Below, piece after piece: positions 1-9,284 of a stretch of DNA of 64,000 bases (its first letter is position 1; every line of letters begins with the position of its first letter). The notes under the pieces were generated by a model. That model made no database searches. It was not told the origin of the DNA and saw nothing but the letters and a program-made list of their open reading frames with translations. Made by a program: the position numbers and the translations under genes. The DNA lies in assembly GCA_018262095.1 (NCBI GenBank), contig JAGTRW010000001.1:1-64000 (forward strand), given 5' to 3'. Source of the DNA: Pseudomonadota bacterium (GTDB lineage: Bacteria; Pseudomonadota; Gammaproteobacteria; Burkholderiales; Rhodocyclaceae).

Positions 1-1
1 C

Positions 2-106
2 ATCCGCGGCGTGATCCCGTTCATGATCGCGCAGACCATCGTGATGTTCCTGCTCGTCGTCTTCCCCGAGATCGTCATGCTGCCGCTCAAGTGGATGACC
101 CACTAA
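2..106 (+). CDS. TRAP transporter large permease (DctM), C-terminal end
   Basis: Only the last 34 codons lie in the window; the gene begins upstream of the left edge. The peptide is one long hydrophobic helix ending in PLKWMTH. This closely resembles the end of the complete DctM protein at 23985-25268, which finishes with a similar helix and PMRWFMGG. DctM is the 12-13 helix transport subunit of tripartite ATP-independent periplasmic (sodium-driven) acid transporters. It is followed by a terminator and then dgoD, so this transporter may import the sugar acid that dgoD dehydrates. Family assignment rests on a short tail. Confidence 0.7.
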   Translation: MRGVIPFMIAQTIVMFLLVVFPEIVMLPLKWMTH

Positions 107-120
107 GTTCTTTGCGACAA

Positions 121-145
121 CGGCGGGCTGCGGCCCGCCGTTTTT
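121..145 (+). terminator. Rho-independent terminator after TRAP permease
   Basis: A perfect 8-bp GC stem, CGGCGGGC/GCCCGCCG, with a TGC(G) loop is followed directly by TTTTT. It lies 14 bases after the TRAP permease stop and before the ribosome binding site of dgoD. It should separate or attenuate dgoD transcription from the TRAP operon. Confidence 0.85.
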
Positions 146-168
146 CTGTCTAACCCGGAGGTATTTTT

Positions 169-1317
169 TTGAAAGTCACAAAACTGACGACCTATCGTCT
201 GGCGCCGCGCTGGATGTTCCTCAAGATCGAAACCGACGAGGGCGTTAGCGGCTGGGGCGAGCCGGTGATCGAGGGACGTGCGCGCAGCGTCGAGGCCGCG
301 GTCAACGAATTGTCCGCCTACGTCATCGGCCAGGATCCGTCGCGCATCAACGACCTCTGGCAAACCATGTATCGCGGCGGCTTCTACCGCGGCGGCCCAA
401 TCCTGATGAGCGCGATTGCGGGCATCGACCAGGCGCTCTGGGACATCAAGGGCAAGGTGCTCGGCGCGCCGGTCTACCAGCTGCTCGGCGGTCTGGTTCG
501 CGACAAGATGAAGATGTACAGCTGGGTCGGCGGCGACCGCCCGTCCGACGTAATCGCCAACATCAGAACGTTGCAGGCGATCGGCTTTGACACCTTCAAG
601 CTCAACGGCTGCGAGGAAATGGCGCTGATCGACAACAGCAAGACGGTCGACGCCGCGGTCGCCGTCGTCGCCGAAATTCGTGAAGCCTTCGGCAACCGCA
701 TCGAATTCGGCCTCGATTTTCATGGCCGCGTCGCCGCGCCGATGGCGCGAATCCTGATCAAGGAACTCGAGCCCTATCGCCCCTTGTTCATCGAAGAGCC
801 GGTACTCGCCGAACAGGCCGAATACTATCCGCGCCTCGCCGAGATGACGCACATCCCGATCGCTGCCGGCGAGCGCATGTTCTCGCGCTTCGAATTCAAG
901 CGCGTCTTCGCCGCCGGAGGCATCTCGATTGCCCAACCCGACCTGTCGCATGCCGGCGGCATCACCGAGTGCAGCAAGATCGCCGCGATGGCCGAAGCCT
1001 ACGACGTCGGTTTCGCACCGCACTGCCCGCTCGGACCGCTGGCGCTGGCCTCGTGCCTGCACGTCGATTTCGTCTCGCGCAACGCCGTGTTCCAGGAACA
1101 GAGCATGGGGATCCACTACAACCAGGGCGCCGAGCTGATGGATTACGTGCTCAACAAGGACGACTTCGCTTTCCACGACGGCTACATGCTGCCGCCGGCC
1201 AAGCCGGGACTTGGCGTCGAGGTTGACGAGGAACTGGTGATCGAGCGCAGCAAGAACGCGCCCGACTGGCGCAACCCGGTCTGGCGCCATGCCGACGGCG
1301 CCGTCGCCGAATGGTAG
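169..1317 (+). CDS. dgoD: D-galactonate dehydratase
   Basis: Enolase-superfamily (mandelate racemase/muconate lactonizing group) dehydratase that converts D-galactonate to 2-dehydro-3-deoxy-D-galactonate, the first step of the De Ley-Doudoroff galactonate route. The 382-residue length equals that of Escherichia coli DgoD as I recall it, and the sequence looks nearly colinear throughout, including the start ([10 protein letters not shown]) and the end ([11 protein letters not shown]). Metal-ligand and catalytic stretches are intact: FGLDFHGR (Asp, His), FIEEPV (Glu), AAGERM (Glu) and APHCPLGP (His). The start is a TTG seven bases after a clear GGAGG. No dgoK or dgoA homologue is seen in the window; they may lie beyond the left edge. 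The gene sits between a TRAP permease and a sugar-type ABC importer on the same strand. Confidence 0.95.
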   Translation: MKVTKLTTYRLAPRWMFLKIETDEGVSGWGEPVIEGRARSVEAAVNELSAYVIGQDPSRINDLWQTMYRGGFYRGGPILMSAIAGIDQALWDIKGKVLGAPVYQLLGGLVRDKMKMYSWVGGDRPSDVIANIRTLQAIGFDTFKLNGCEEMALIDNSKTVDAAVAVVAEIREAFGNRIEFGLDFHGRVAAPMARILIKELEPYRPLFIEEPVLAEQAEYYPRLAEMTHIPIAAGERMFSRFEFKRVFAAGGISIAQPDLSHAGGITECSKIAAMAEAYDVGFAPHCPLGPLALASCLHVDFVSRNAVFQEQSMGIHYNQGAELMDYVLNKDDFAFHDGYMLPPAKPGLGVEVDEELVIERSKNAPDWRNPVWRHADGAVAEW

Positions 1318-1676
1318 CGAGCGCCACGCACTCGGCATGACCGGCAGCGAGGCGGACTGGCTCACGACCCGGTTCGCTCGCCAGCCACGCGCGGCATACT
1401 CGTCGCGCCGCTGATCCACCGTGCAATCGACGGGGGACGGGAACCACTTCTTTAGTTTGCTGCCGAAGAGCGTGCTAAAGTATTCTGCACGGATAGTAAC
1501 CAGATCCTGAGTTTTCCGCTGGCGAGGGCGCCCCGCAAAAATGAGTCTCGGATGCCGTCGGCCGGGGGTTGGAACACGCTCTTGGCGGTACAAAGCGTCC
1601 GCTTTCATGACCCGCGAAATGACACCGGCGGACAACGGTTTTCTTCCCAGTTGATTCGGCAAACGAGGTCAGTGAC
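1318..1676. other. 359-bp intergenic region, dgoD to ABC transporter
   Basis: No convincing gene is seen. The last third presumably carries the ribosome binding site (GAGGT just before 1677) and the first half a promoter for the ABC transporter (see 1457-1486). I saw no strong inverted repeat or terminator after dgoD, so read-through from dgoD into the transporter is possible. Confidence 0.5.
1457..1486 (+). promoter_or_regulatory. Candidate sigma-70 promoter for the ABC transporter operon
   Basis: TTGCTG and TATTCT are separated by 18 bases, in an AT-richer patch about 190 bases before the ATPase gene. Matches to consensus are partial, so this is only a candidate. The spacing and the local drop in GC content are the support. 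Confidence 0.3.
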
Positions 1677-2774
1677 ATGTCCAACGTGATCCTGAAGAAC
1701 GTCGTCAAACGCTACGGCTCGGTGACGGCGGTCGACCAGCTTTCGATCGAGATTCAGGATCGCGAGTTCGCCGTTCTGGTGGGTTCCTCGGGCTGCGGCA
1801 AATCCACCGCGCTGCGCATGATCGCGGGCCTTGAGACGGTGACTTCGGGCGAGATATTCATCGGCGACGTACGGGTCAACGACATGGCGCCAAGAGACCG
1901 TGACATCGCCATGGTCTTTCAGAACTACGCCCTCTATCCGCACATGAACGTCCGCGACAACATGGGCTTCGGGCTCAAGATCCGCAAGTTCTCGCCGGCC
2001 GAGATCGATTCCCGGGTCGAGGAAGCCGCCGACATCCTCGGCATCCAGGAGTTGCTCGAGCGCAAGCCCAAGGAACTGTCCGGCGGACAGCGGCAGCGCG
2101 TCGCCGTGGGCCGCGCCATCGTCCGCAAGCCCAAGGTGTTCCTGTTCGACGAGCCGCTCTCCAACCTCGACGCCAAGCTGCGCGTGGCGATGCGCGCCGA
2201 GATCAGCAAGCTGCATCACCGCCTGGGCGCCACCATCATCTACGTCACCCATGACCAGGTCGAAGCGATGACCATGGCCGACCGGATTTTCATCATGAGC
2301 CAGGGCGCGCTGCAGCAAACCGGGGCACCGATGGAAGTCTACGCGCAACCAGCGAACCGCTTCGTCGCGGGCTTCATCGGCTCGCCGGCAATGAACTTCA
2401 TCGAGGCGACGCTGATGGCCGATGACGGCGCCCTGTTCATCGACATCGGGGGCTTCCGGCTGCGAGCGCCCGCGTCGTTTCACGCCCGGCTCGAACCCTA
2501 CCTTGGCCGCACGGTCATCTTCGGCGTACGCCCCGAGGACATCGCCTTGCATGACCAGGCCAGCGCCGACGGAAACACTTTGATGACGCGCGCGGATGTC
2601 GTCGAAACCCTGGGTTCTGAAGTCTTCGTCTATCTGAGTTGCGCCAGCCATCCCCTGGTCGCCCGGATGGCCGTTCCCGAACGCCAGCTGACCGTTGGGC
2701 AAAGCCTTGAAGTCGATCTTAAAATGTCAAAGACTCATCTTTTCGACAAAGAAACATCGCTCACAATCGTGTAA
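1677..2774 (+). CDS. Sugar ABC transporter ATP-binding protein (MalK/UgpC type)
   Basis: Cytoplasmic ATPase of a CUT1-family importer, 365 residues, the usual size. The Walker A motif (GSSGCGKST), the ABC signature (LSGGQRQR), Walker B with D-loop (FLFDEPLSNLDAK) and the H-loop (VTHDQ) are all intact. The C-terminal third (about residues 240-365) is the MalK-type OB-fold regulatory domain, with GVRPEDI typical of the family. ATG start with GAGGT seven bases upstream. It leads an operon in the order ATPase, binding protein, two permeases, so the importer is complete. UgpC, MalK and MsmK homologues cannot be separated by sequence alone; substrate specificity lies with the binding protein. Confidence 0.9.
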   Translation: MSNVILKNVVKRYGSVTAVDQLSIEIQDREFAVLVGSSGCGKSTALRMIAGLETVTSGEIFIGDVRVNDMAPRDRDIAMVFQNYALYPHMNVRDNMGFGLKIRKFSPAEIDSRVEEAADILGIQELLERKPKELSGGQRQRVAVGRAIVRKPKVFLFDEPLSNLDAKLRVAMRAEISKLHHRLGATIIYVTHDQVEAMTMADRIFIMSQGALQQTGAPMEVYAQPANRFVAGFIGSPAMNFIEATLMADDGALFIDIGGFRLRAPASFHARLEPYLGRTVIFGVRPEDIALHDQASADGNTLMTRADVVETLGSEVFVYLSCASHPLVARMAVPERQLTVGQSLEVDLKMSKTHLFDKETSLTIV

Positions 2775-2943
2775 GGAAGCGCGGGAAACGGCGGAGTTCG
2801 AGCTTCGACTGAGCTGCTTTCGGGTGCGAACAAAGCGTTATGGTGTTGCATGCGTGGCCCGGGGCCGGAACGGGTTGTTTCGGCCATTTGCCGCTCCATG
2901 GCGGACTGCGGGGCGGTTTTCGTCAATGTACTACGGAGGATTT

Positions 2944-4203
2944 ATGAGAAAAGCACTGGTTCCTGCACTGGTCGTTCTGTCTTCCCTGTATTTTTCCGTT
3001 AACGCGACGGCTCAAACCAAAGAGATCCGCGTGCTGGTGGCCAACCATCCCTACGGCGAGCTGCTCAAATCGGCGATTCCCGAATTCGAAAATTCCACCG
3101 GGATCAAGGTGAACGTCGAAAGCCTCCAGGAAGGACAACTCACGACGAAATTGACGACCGAGTTTGCGACGAAGTCGTCATCGGTCGACGTCTTCATGAC
3201 CCGCCCCCTTCAGGAGGGCAAGATGTTTTACAAAAACGGCTGGTACGAACCGCTCTCCGGGTTCGACTTTAGCGACTATCCGAAGAACGTCATGAGCGTC
3301 GCCACCTTCGGGCAAAAATCCTACATCGTTCCGCTGGTCACCGAATGGCAGGTTCTCTATTACCGCAAGGACGTCTTCAAGGATGCCGGAATCAAGGTTC
3401 CCACCAACTTTACTGAACTTGAAGCCGCGGCCAAAAAAGTCAATTCGGATAGCCTCGCCGGATTCGCGTCGCGCGGCAAAGGCGCCGCCGCGGTGACCCA
3501 GTTGTCGAGCTACGTTTACAACTACGGCGGGCTTTACCTCGACAAGGGCGTTGCCGTTTTCAACTCCAAGCCGGCCGTCGAAGCGATCCGCTATTACGGC
3601 AAGATGCTCGGCAACTACGGCCCCAAGGGCGTCACTTCGATGTCGTGGGAAAACATCATGCCGCTGTTCCAGGCCGGCAAGGTCGCGATGTGGACCGACG
3701 CCTCAGTGTTCTATGGTCAGATCGTCGATCCGGCGAAGACGCAGGTGGCAGCAGAAAACGTGGGAATCGCCAACTTCCCTGCCGGGCCGAAAATGAACAC
3801 GCCTTTCATCGTGACGTCCTGGGGTATCGCCGTGGCCAAGCAATCGAAGAACAAGGAACTGGCGATGCGCTTCCTGGAATGGGCGACCAGCAAGGATCTG
3901 GCTGCCCGAGGCATGCTCACCAACATCACCATGGCGCGTTCGTCGGTGTGGGAAGACAAGGCGATTCTAGCCAAGATCAATCCGGGCCTGGTTGAAACAC
4001 GCGCTTACGCGGCCAAGAACGGCAATCCGCTCGATCGCCCCTACATGAGCGCAGTCGGTGAAGCGCGTGACTTGATCGGCGAACTGATCATCGAGTCGAT
4101 CAATACCAAGGGCGGATCGGCCAAGCTTGAAAAAATGGCCAAGGACAACGTCGCCAAGGTCAACGAGATGCTCCAGGACACCGGCGAATACGGCAAGCAA
4201 TAA
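2944..4203 (+). CDS. ABC transporter sugar-binding protein (family 1)
   Basis: Periplasmic substrate-binding protein of a CUT1-type ABC importer, 419 residues. The start is the ATG at 2944 with GGAGGA just upstream; the reading frame is open further 5' but without a ribosome binding site. A typical signal peptide (MRKALVP, hydrophobic core, Ala-rich end) is probably cleaved near NATAQ. The mature protein shows the family-1 binding fold, with an early IRVLVANHPYGE strand and later MSWENIMPLFQAGKVAMW, a segment common in MalE-like and UgpB-like proteins. The substrate cannot be read from sequence. Proximity to dgoD suggests a galactose-containing compound or an aldonate, but that is inference. 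A 12-bp perfect hairpin follows the stop codon. Confidence 0.88.
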   Translation: MRKALVPALVVLSSLYFSVNATAQTKEIRVLVANHPYGELLKSAIPEFENSTGIKVNVESLQEGQLTTKLTTEFATKSSSVDVFMTRPLQEGKMFYKNGWYEPLSGFDFSDYPKNVMSVATFGQKSYIVPLVTEWQVLYYRKDVFKDAGIKVPTNFTELEAAAKKVNSDSLAGFASRGKGAAAVTQLSSYVYNYGGLYLDKGVAVFNSKPAVEAIRYYGKMLGNYGPKGVTSMSWENIMPLFQAGKVAMWTDASVFYGQIVDPAKTQVAAENVGIANFPAGPKMNTPFIVTSWGIAVAKQSKNKELAMRFLEWATSKDLAARGMLTNITMARSSVWEDKAILAKINPGLVETRAYAAKNGNPLDRPYMSAVGEARDLIGELIIESINTKGGSAKLEKMAKDNVAKVNEMLQDTGEYGKQ

Positions 4204-4210
4204 GCAGCCG

Positions 4211-4241
4211 GCGCGTCAGCGATTAAGGCTCGCTGACGCGC
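4211..4241 (+). other. Intercistronic hairpin after binding protein
   Basis: Perfect 12-bp inverted repeat GCGCGTCAGCGA/TCGCTGACGCGC with a 7-base loop and no following T-tract. It sits between the binding-protein and permease genes. Such hairpins after binding-protein genes are known to protect the upstream mRNA and to raise binding protein over permease, as in malE-malF. Confidence 0.75.
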
Positions 4242-4341
4242 GCTATCAGCAGGATTCCGGCTATTCTGCCGCACCACTGGCCAAGCGCCGGGATCCTGAG
4301 TCACAAGGCGAACGGTAGCGCGGGGACTGGGAGCGTTGAGC

Positions 4342-5220
4342 ATGAAGATATCGCGACTCATAGAAAACAATCTGCGGCTGCTATTTCCGCTCCCGGCCAT
4401 CATCTTTGTCGCCTTGCTGATGATTTTCCCGGTTCTGTACACGCTTTTCCTGAGTCTGACCAACTGGAATCTGACTTCAGGCGCGCCGCTTTCTTTTGTC
4501 GGCTTCGCCAGCTATGCGCGGGTCCTTAGCGAGCCACGCTTTCTGCATGCCTTGGCCAGGACTTTTGTCTTCACTTTTTTCGCCGTGGCTATCGAAAGCG
4601 TCCTCGGTGTCGCGATCGCCATCATTTTGAACCGCGCATTTGTCGGCAAGAGTCTAGCCAAGCTTTTGCTGCTGCTGCCGCTGGTCGCCACGCCGGTTGC
4701 CGTCGGAATTGTTTTTAATCTCTTCTTCGATCCGACCATCGGCCTGGCCAATTTCATCCTGCAATCCGCTGGACTGCCTCAGGGCCTCTGGATCTCGAGC
4801 GCAGCCAGTGTCATTCCGTCGCTGATCATCGTCGATGTATGGCAATGGACGCCAATGATCACGCTCATCGTTCTGGCCGGCCTGGCGGGGCTTTCCAACG
4901 AACCCGTTGAAGCGGCGCATGTCGATGGCGCCAGCGAATGGCAAATCCTGAGATACGTCACCATCCCAATGGTCATGCCGGTCATCCTGACCGCAATCAT
5001 CCTGCGCTTGATCGATGCGCTGAAGACCTTCGACATTATTTTCGCGATGACCGGAGGCGGTCCGGGCTATGCGTCGGAAACGCTCAACATCATGGGATAC
5101 AAATACAGCTTCGAGTACTTCCGCATGGGACAATCGTCGGTCATTCTGGTGGTGCTGTTCCTGGTCGTTTTTTGCTGCAGTATCGGCATCATGAAGTTGC
5201 GCGCCCATTCGGAAATGTAG
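4342..5220 (+). CDS. Sugar ABC transporter permease 1 (MalF/UgpA type)
   Basis: Inner-membrane permease, 292 residues, with six predicted helices and the binding-protein-dependent transport signature EAAHVDGASEWQ in the cytoplasmic coupling loop. The C-terminal MTGGGPG motif is typical of the UgpA/MsmF group. I chose the ATG at 4342, eight bases after GGGAG. A TTG two codons earlier (4336) is in frame but only two bases from that site. It is partnered by the next gene and by the upstream ATPase and binding protein. Confidence 0.9.
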   Translation: MKISRLIENNLRLLFPLPAIIFVALLMIFPVLYTLFLSLTNWNLTSGAPLSFVGFASYARVLSEPRFLHALARTFVFTFFAVAIESVLGVAIAIILNRAFVGKSLAKLLLLLPLVATPVAVGIVFNLFFDPTIGLANFILQSAGLPQGLWISSAASVIPSLIIVDVWQWTPMITLIVLAGLAGLSNEPVEAAHVDGASEWQILRYVTIPMVMPVILTAIILRLIDALKTFDIIFAMTGGGPGYASETLNIMGYKYSFEYFRMGQSSVILVVLFLVVFCCSIGIMKLRAHSEM

Positions 5221-5272
5221 GGCGTCTCAAGCCCCGACAACAGCGCAGGATGAATCGGTCAAGGAGTAGTCG

Positions 5273-6088
5273 ATGAACAAGAAACTGATACTGAATATAG
5301 TCTTCTACCTCCTGGTGACGGCGATCGCGCTCGTCGTCTTGTTCCCGTTTCTGTGGATGCTTTCATCGTCGTTCAAGACACAGGTCGATATCATTTCCTG
5401 GCCGCCGAAACTCTTCTTCATCCCCACGCTGCAGAACTATCAGAAAGTTTTCGGAGAGCAGGATTTCCTGAAGTATTTTCTCAACTCGACCATCGTCGGC
5501 GCCGTCTCCGTCGGTTTGTCGCTGCTGATCGGGCTGCCTGCCGCGTACTCAATTTCCCGTTACGCGCAAAAGAGACTCGCCGTCTTTATTCTGCTGGCGC
5601 GGTTGATGCCAGGGATTTCCTTTCTCGTGCCGTGGTACATCATTTTTTCGCGATTGAATCTGATGGACAGCTATGTCGCGCTGATCCTCAGTCACATGCT
5701 TATCGCATTGCCGATCGTCGTCTGGATCATGTCCACCTATTTCAGCACCATCCCACGCGAGATGGAGGAATCGGCGATGGTCGACGGTGCGACCCGTCAA
5801 TATGCCTTTTGGGCCATTATCCTGCCGCTGTCCGGACCGGGGATTATTACCGCGACCACCCTGTCGTTCATTTTCTCGTGGAACAATTTCATGTTCTCGC
5901 AAGTTCTCAGCATGGAAAAAACCAAGACGCTGCCGATCGCCGTCTATAACTTTGTTTCCTATGCCGAAGTTGACTGGGGCGGGGTGATGGCCGCAGCGGT
6001 CGCGATCATGGCGCCGGCGATTATCCTGACCATGATTTTCCAGAAGTATGTGGTCAAGGGACTGACGATGGGCGCGGTCAAAGGCTGA
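5273..6088 (+). CDS. Sugar ABC transporter permease 2 (MalG/UgpE type)
   Basis: Second membrane subunit of the CUT1 importer, 271 residues, six predicted helices. The coupling-loop motif EESAMVDGATRQYAF matches the EAA consensus of MalG-like permeases, and the end (KGLTMGAVKG) is the common MalG/UgpE C-terminus. A strong AAGGAG lies five bases before the ATG. It is the last gene of the operon and converges on the cardiolipin synthase gene, with 24 bases between the stop codons and no obvious terminator. Confidence 0.92.
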   Translation: MNKKLILNIVFYLLVTAIALVVLFPFLWMLSSSFKTQVDIISWPPKLFFIPTLQNYQKVFGEQDFLKYFLNSTIVGAVSVGLSLLIGLPAAYSISRYAQKRLAVFILLARLMPGISFLVPWYIIFSRLNLMDSYVALILSHMLIALPIVVWIMSTYFSTIPREMEESAMVDGATRQYAFWAIILPLSGPGIITATTLSFIFSWNNFMFSQVLSMEKTKTLPIAVYNFVSYAEVDWGGVMAAAVAIMAPAIILTMIFQKYVVKGLTMGAVKG

Positions 6089-6112
6089 TCGTCGCGTGCG
6101 GCATCGCCGCGA

Positions 6113-7528
6113 TCAGAGCTGAAACGCCAGCCACAGCAGCAGGCCTTCAGCGAGCTCGTGCGCCATCCCCGGCGCATGAGCGACGTAGGGCGCGCATTCC
6201 TGCCGGCGAGCCTCGATCCACGAAGAGAAGCTGCCTACCGCCTTGCGGTCATAGAAGGCGACCATCATCTCGTAGTTGAGAAACAGGCTGCGTCCGTCGA
6301 GATTGGCCGACCCGACCAGCGCGAAATCGTCGTCGATCAGCACCGCCTTGGCGTGAATCATTCGCGGATGCAGCCAGACCCGCGCGCCGGCAGTGACCAG
6401 GTCGCGCAATGAGCGGTGGCGAACGAAGTCGGCGAGCCGATGGTTGGACCTGGCCGGCAGCACCAGATCGACCTCGATGCCGCGGCGCGCAGCCAGCGAC
6501 AGCGCGGTGAGCAAGGACGTGTCGGGTACGAAATAAGGCGTCACCGCCAGGATTCGCCGCTGCGAGGTAAAGCAACCTGAAACGAGCAGCGTAAAAATGG
6601 TGTCGTCGGGCCGATCGGGGCCGCTGGCGACCAGTTGGGCCAGCGATTTGACACCTGGCGCCGGCGCCTCGAAAAACCGTGACTCGGCAAGCGGCGGGCG
6701 CTCTCCGGCCAACGCCCAGTCCTGCTCGAACTGTTGCTGCGCCTGCCCGGCAACGCCGCCGTCGAGATCGAAGGAGAGGTCGATCCACGGGCTGCTGCCC
6801 AGAATCGGACGCGGATCGCCCTCGAAGTACTCGGCCGACAGATTGCGGCCGCCACACCACAGATGCAGCTCGTCGGCGATCGCCATCTTGCGGTGGTTGC
6901 GCAGGTTGGTTCGACCGCGCTTGGGCGAACGGAACGGCGGAACAAAGCGCCGCACGTCGACGCCCGCTTCGGCCAGCCCCTTGAGGTCGGGATAGCCGCC
7001 CAGATAGATGCCGATGCCGTCGATCAGCAGACGCACCCTGACCCCGGCGCGCGCCTTCCCCTTGAGCAACTCGGCGACCTCGTCGCCGAGCACGTCGCGA
7101 CCGAAAATGAAGGTCGACACTTCGAGCGTCCGACTGGCGCCGGCGATGACGCGGCGCAGCGCCAGCAGCGCCTGCGTCCCGTCTTCATGAATGCACAGCG
7201 CGCTGTAGGCCACCCGGTCGGGCAAGCCCATGGCCATTCCCAGTTGCTGCGCGCGCGCCGCCGGACCGTAGGTCGCCGCCACCGCGGCCCGCCGCGCGCC
7301 TTGCGCCGGATTGGGCGGCACCACCTTGCGACTGCCGAAGGCAAGATAGAGCGGCAGGGTAAGGTAAGGCACCAGCAGAATTCCCAATACCCAGGCGATC
7401 GCCGCCGACGGGTGACGGCGCTGGTGCAGCGAGTGCGACGCCGCGACGTAAATGACCAGCCCGACCGCGACCGCCAGCGCATCGATCATCTCCCAGTTAC
7501 GCCCGATCAGCGCGACAAAATCACTCAT
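6113..7528 (-). CDS. cls: Cardiolipin synthase, phospholipase D family
   Basis: Membrane enzyme that joins phosphatidyl groups to make cardiolipin, 471 residues. Two N-terminal helices (about 14-34 and 42-62) precede two phospholipase D domains. Both HxKxxxxD motifs are present: HRKMAIAD followed by GGRN, and HAKAVLID followed by GSANLD. The start at 7528 overlaps the stop of the upstream gene by 8 bases, implying translational coupling; the longer open frame upstream runs inside that gene. The coupled partner (7521-9179) is a membrane-anchored protein with no known role, so the two may act together in the envelope. Confidence 0.85.
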   Translation of the reverse strand: MSDFVALIGRNWEMIDALAVAVGLVIYVAASHSLHQRRHPSAAIAWVLGILLVPYLTLPLYLAFGSRKVVPPNPAQGARRAAVAATYGPAARAQQLGMAMGLPDRVAYSALCIHEDGTQALLALRRVIAGASRTLEVSTFIFGRDVLGDEVAELLKGKARAGVRVRLLIDGIGIYLGGYPDLKGLAEAGVDVRRFVPPFRSPKRGRTNLRNHRKMAIADELHLWCGGRNLSAEYFEGDPRPILGSSPWIDLSFDLDGGVAGQAQQQFEQDWALAGERPPLAESRFFEAPAPGVKSLAQLVASGPDRPDDTIFTLLVSGCFTSQRRILAVTPYFVPDTSLLTALSLAARRGIEVDLVLPARSNHRLADFVRHRSLRDLVTAGARVWLHPRMIHAKAVLIDDDFALVGSANLDGRSLFLNYEMMVAFYDRKAVGSFSSWIEARRQECAPYVAHAPGMAHELAEGLLLWLAFQL

Positions 7529-9179
7529 CGCGAATCTTCGCAATCGACCTGGAACGGGACTTCGCCGCTGCACGACGCCAGCCGGCGCGCAGCGCCAAGC
7601 CGCCGAGCAGCAGCAGAGCCGCGCCATACGCCGCCACCGCATAGTCCGAACGCAGCGGCTTCAATTCGGGAGAAGCCGGGTCCTTGAGGCCGGCAGGAAA
7701 GGGTCGCGGACCGACCGGAATGATCTGCCTTTGCGCCGGGTCCTTGGGCAGCCGGCTGCGGTATTCGTCGACACTGGTCACCGGATGGCTGCCCCAGGCG
7801 CGACTCGACGGCAGCTGCGGAATTCGCAGCAGCAGAATTTCCTCGACGTCCTCTTTGAGCATTTCTTCGTAAATCGTCAGCTGGCGCGAAGACTCGCCGC
7901 GAACCAGTTGCAGCAGATCGGCACCGGCCTGCTCGAAGGCCAGCGCCGGAAAGAGCCGCGTCTGGTCCTCGGTAAAGTAATCGAAGATCGCTTTGCCCTT
8001 GCTCAGACTGCCGCTACCAAGCGCCGCCGCCGGCAGCCCGGCAATCGCCTTGAGCCAGCTGATCGGCCCGAGCGCCGGGATCTGCCAACCGATCGTACGC
8101 AGCGTCGACACGCTGATCCCGGTGCAGTTGGCGGCCGCGTGCTGATAGACGAACTGGTGCCGGTAGAACTGGTTGAATACCCGCGCCAAAGCCGAGGACA
8201 GATGCGCCGCAGTCCGTTCGTCGCGCAGCGTCGCGACCAGCATATAAGAGGGCCGATACCACGATTGGCCACTGTTGAGGTCGGCGAGATAACTATCGAT
8301 CGGCAGCATCGCCGCAATGATGCCTTTTTCGCTTTCCGCATCGAGCGTGTAGTAATTGGCGATCAGCCAGTCGTGCATCTGCCCCTGCTCGCCGACGCGA
8401 CCGGTGAGCAGACCGAAGTGGCCCGCGTGCGCCTCGTCGTCGTCGCCCTGCGCGCCGTTGAGCATGATGCCGAGCAGCGCGCGTCCGGCGCGTCGATGCA
8501 TCGCCGCCGGATCGCGCTGCCAAATCAGGCGCGTCGAGAAATCGCTGCGCGCACCGCCGTCAGGCTCGCTGCGAACGAAATCGCGCAGCGCTTGCGGGCT
8601 GGCCGCGATGGCTTGCAACGGCGCCGCCGGGTCAAGCCTGAAATCGGCCGGCCAGATGCTGCGCGCGACGAAGCCAGTACCATCCGCCGCCATGACCCCG
8701 CGCAGGCGCAGTTCGCACCGGCTCAGGAAAGCGGCACTCTCCTGGTTGAACCAGGAGCGGTTTGACGAAAGACGCGGCGCCAGCGAGAACTCGATCGTCG
8801 TTCCTGCCGTATGCAATTGCTTGCCGCTGGGATCGAGCCGCGCCGCATCGATCACTTGCGGCGATCCGACCCAGACCAGCGCAGGATAATCGCGCGCCGA
8901 CCCGGGCGCGGTGCGCGAATTCCAGCGCTGCAGATCATCGACCGCGCGCAACGAGGCATCGAAACCGGCCAGCGGCAGTCCTGGCCGGGGAACAGCGATG
9001 CTTTCGTGGCGAAAGAACCACAGGGCCTGCGGGATGGTGGCACAATCAGGGCACTCGCCGGTAACCATGCGAAAATCGCCGGCCGGGAACAAGCCGTAGG
9101 CCGCTGAGCTATCGGCAATGCTTGCCGGTACAGGATTCATCGGGATACTGGTCAGAAGTGATCGGGCAACATCCATCAT
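7521..9179 (-). CDS. Uncharacterised membrane-anchored protein, possibly DUF4105/Lnb-like
   Basis: I do not firmly recognise this 552-residue protein. The body is soluble-like, with one clear hydrophobic helix near the C-terminus (about 516-536) and a basic tail, so it looks C-terminally anchored. The middle holds AGHFGLLTG and, about 110 residues later, AAANCTGIS after a Tyr/His-rich strand. This His then Asn-Cys-Thr spacing resembles DUF4105 (Lnb-like, NlpC/P60-related) domains, where the His and Cys are thought to be catalytic. That is pattern-based and uncertain. No good ribosome binding site marks the start: ATG 9179 and ATG 9140 are both possible. It overlaps cardiolipin synthase by 8 bases, suggesting a joint role in membrane lipid or lipoprotein chemistry. 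Confidence 0.6.
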   Translation of the reverse strand: MMDVARSLLTSIPMNPVPASIADSSAAYGLFPAGDFRMVTGECPDCATIPQALWFFRHESIAVPRPGLPLAGFDASLRAVDDLQRWNSRTAPGSARDYPALVWVGSPQVIDAARLDPSGKQLHTAGTTIEFSLAPRLSSNRSWFNQESAAFLSRCELRLRGVMAADGTGFVARSIWPADFRLDPAAPLQAIAASPQALRDFVRSEPDGGARSDFSTRLIWQRDPAAMHRRAGRALLGIMLNGAQGDDDEAHAGHFGLLTGRVGEQGQMHDWLIANYYTLDAESEKGIIAAMLPIDSYLADLNSGQSWYRPSYMLVATLRDERTAAHLSSALARVFNQFYRHQFVYQHAAANCTGISVSTLRTIGWQIPALGPISWLKAIAGLPAAALGSGSLSKGKAIFDYFTEDQTRLFPALAFEQAGADLLQLVRGESSRQLTIYEEMLKEDVEEILLLRIPQLPSSRAWGSHPVTSVDEYRSRLPKDPAQRQIIPVGPRPFPAGLKDPASPELKPLRSDYAVAAYGAALLLLGGLALRAGWRRAAAKSRSRSIAKIRDE

Positions 9180-9284
9180 CGCATTCTATTGTGAGTAGCA
9201 CTATATTTTGTTCTTGGCGAAGCGGCGGAACCAATTCCCGCACTGACCGCCAAACGTCCCAAGGACTCGACGAAAGACTCGAAA

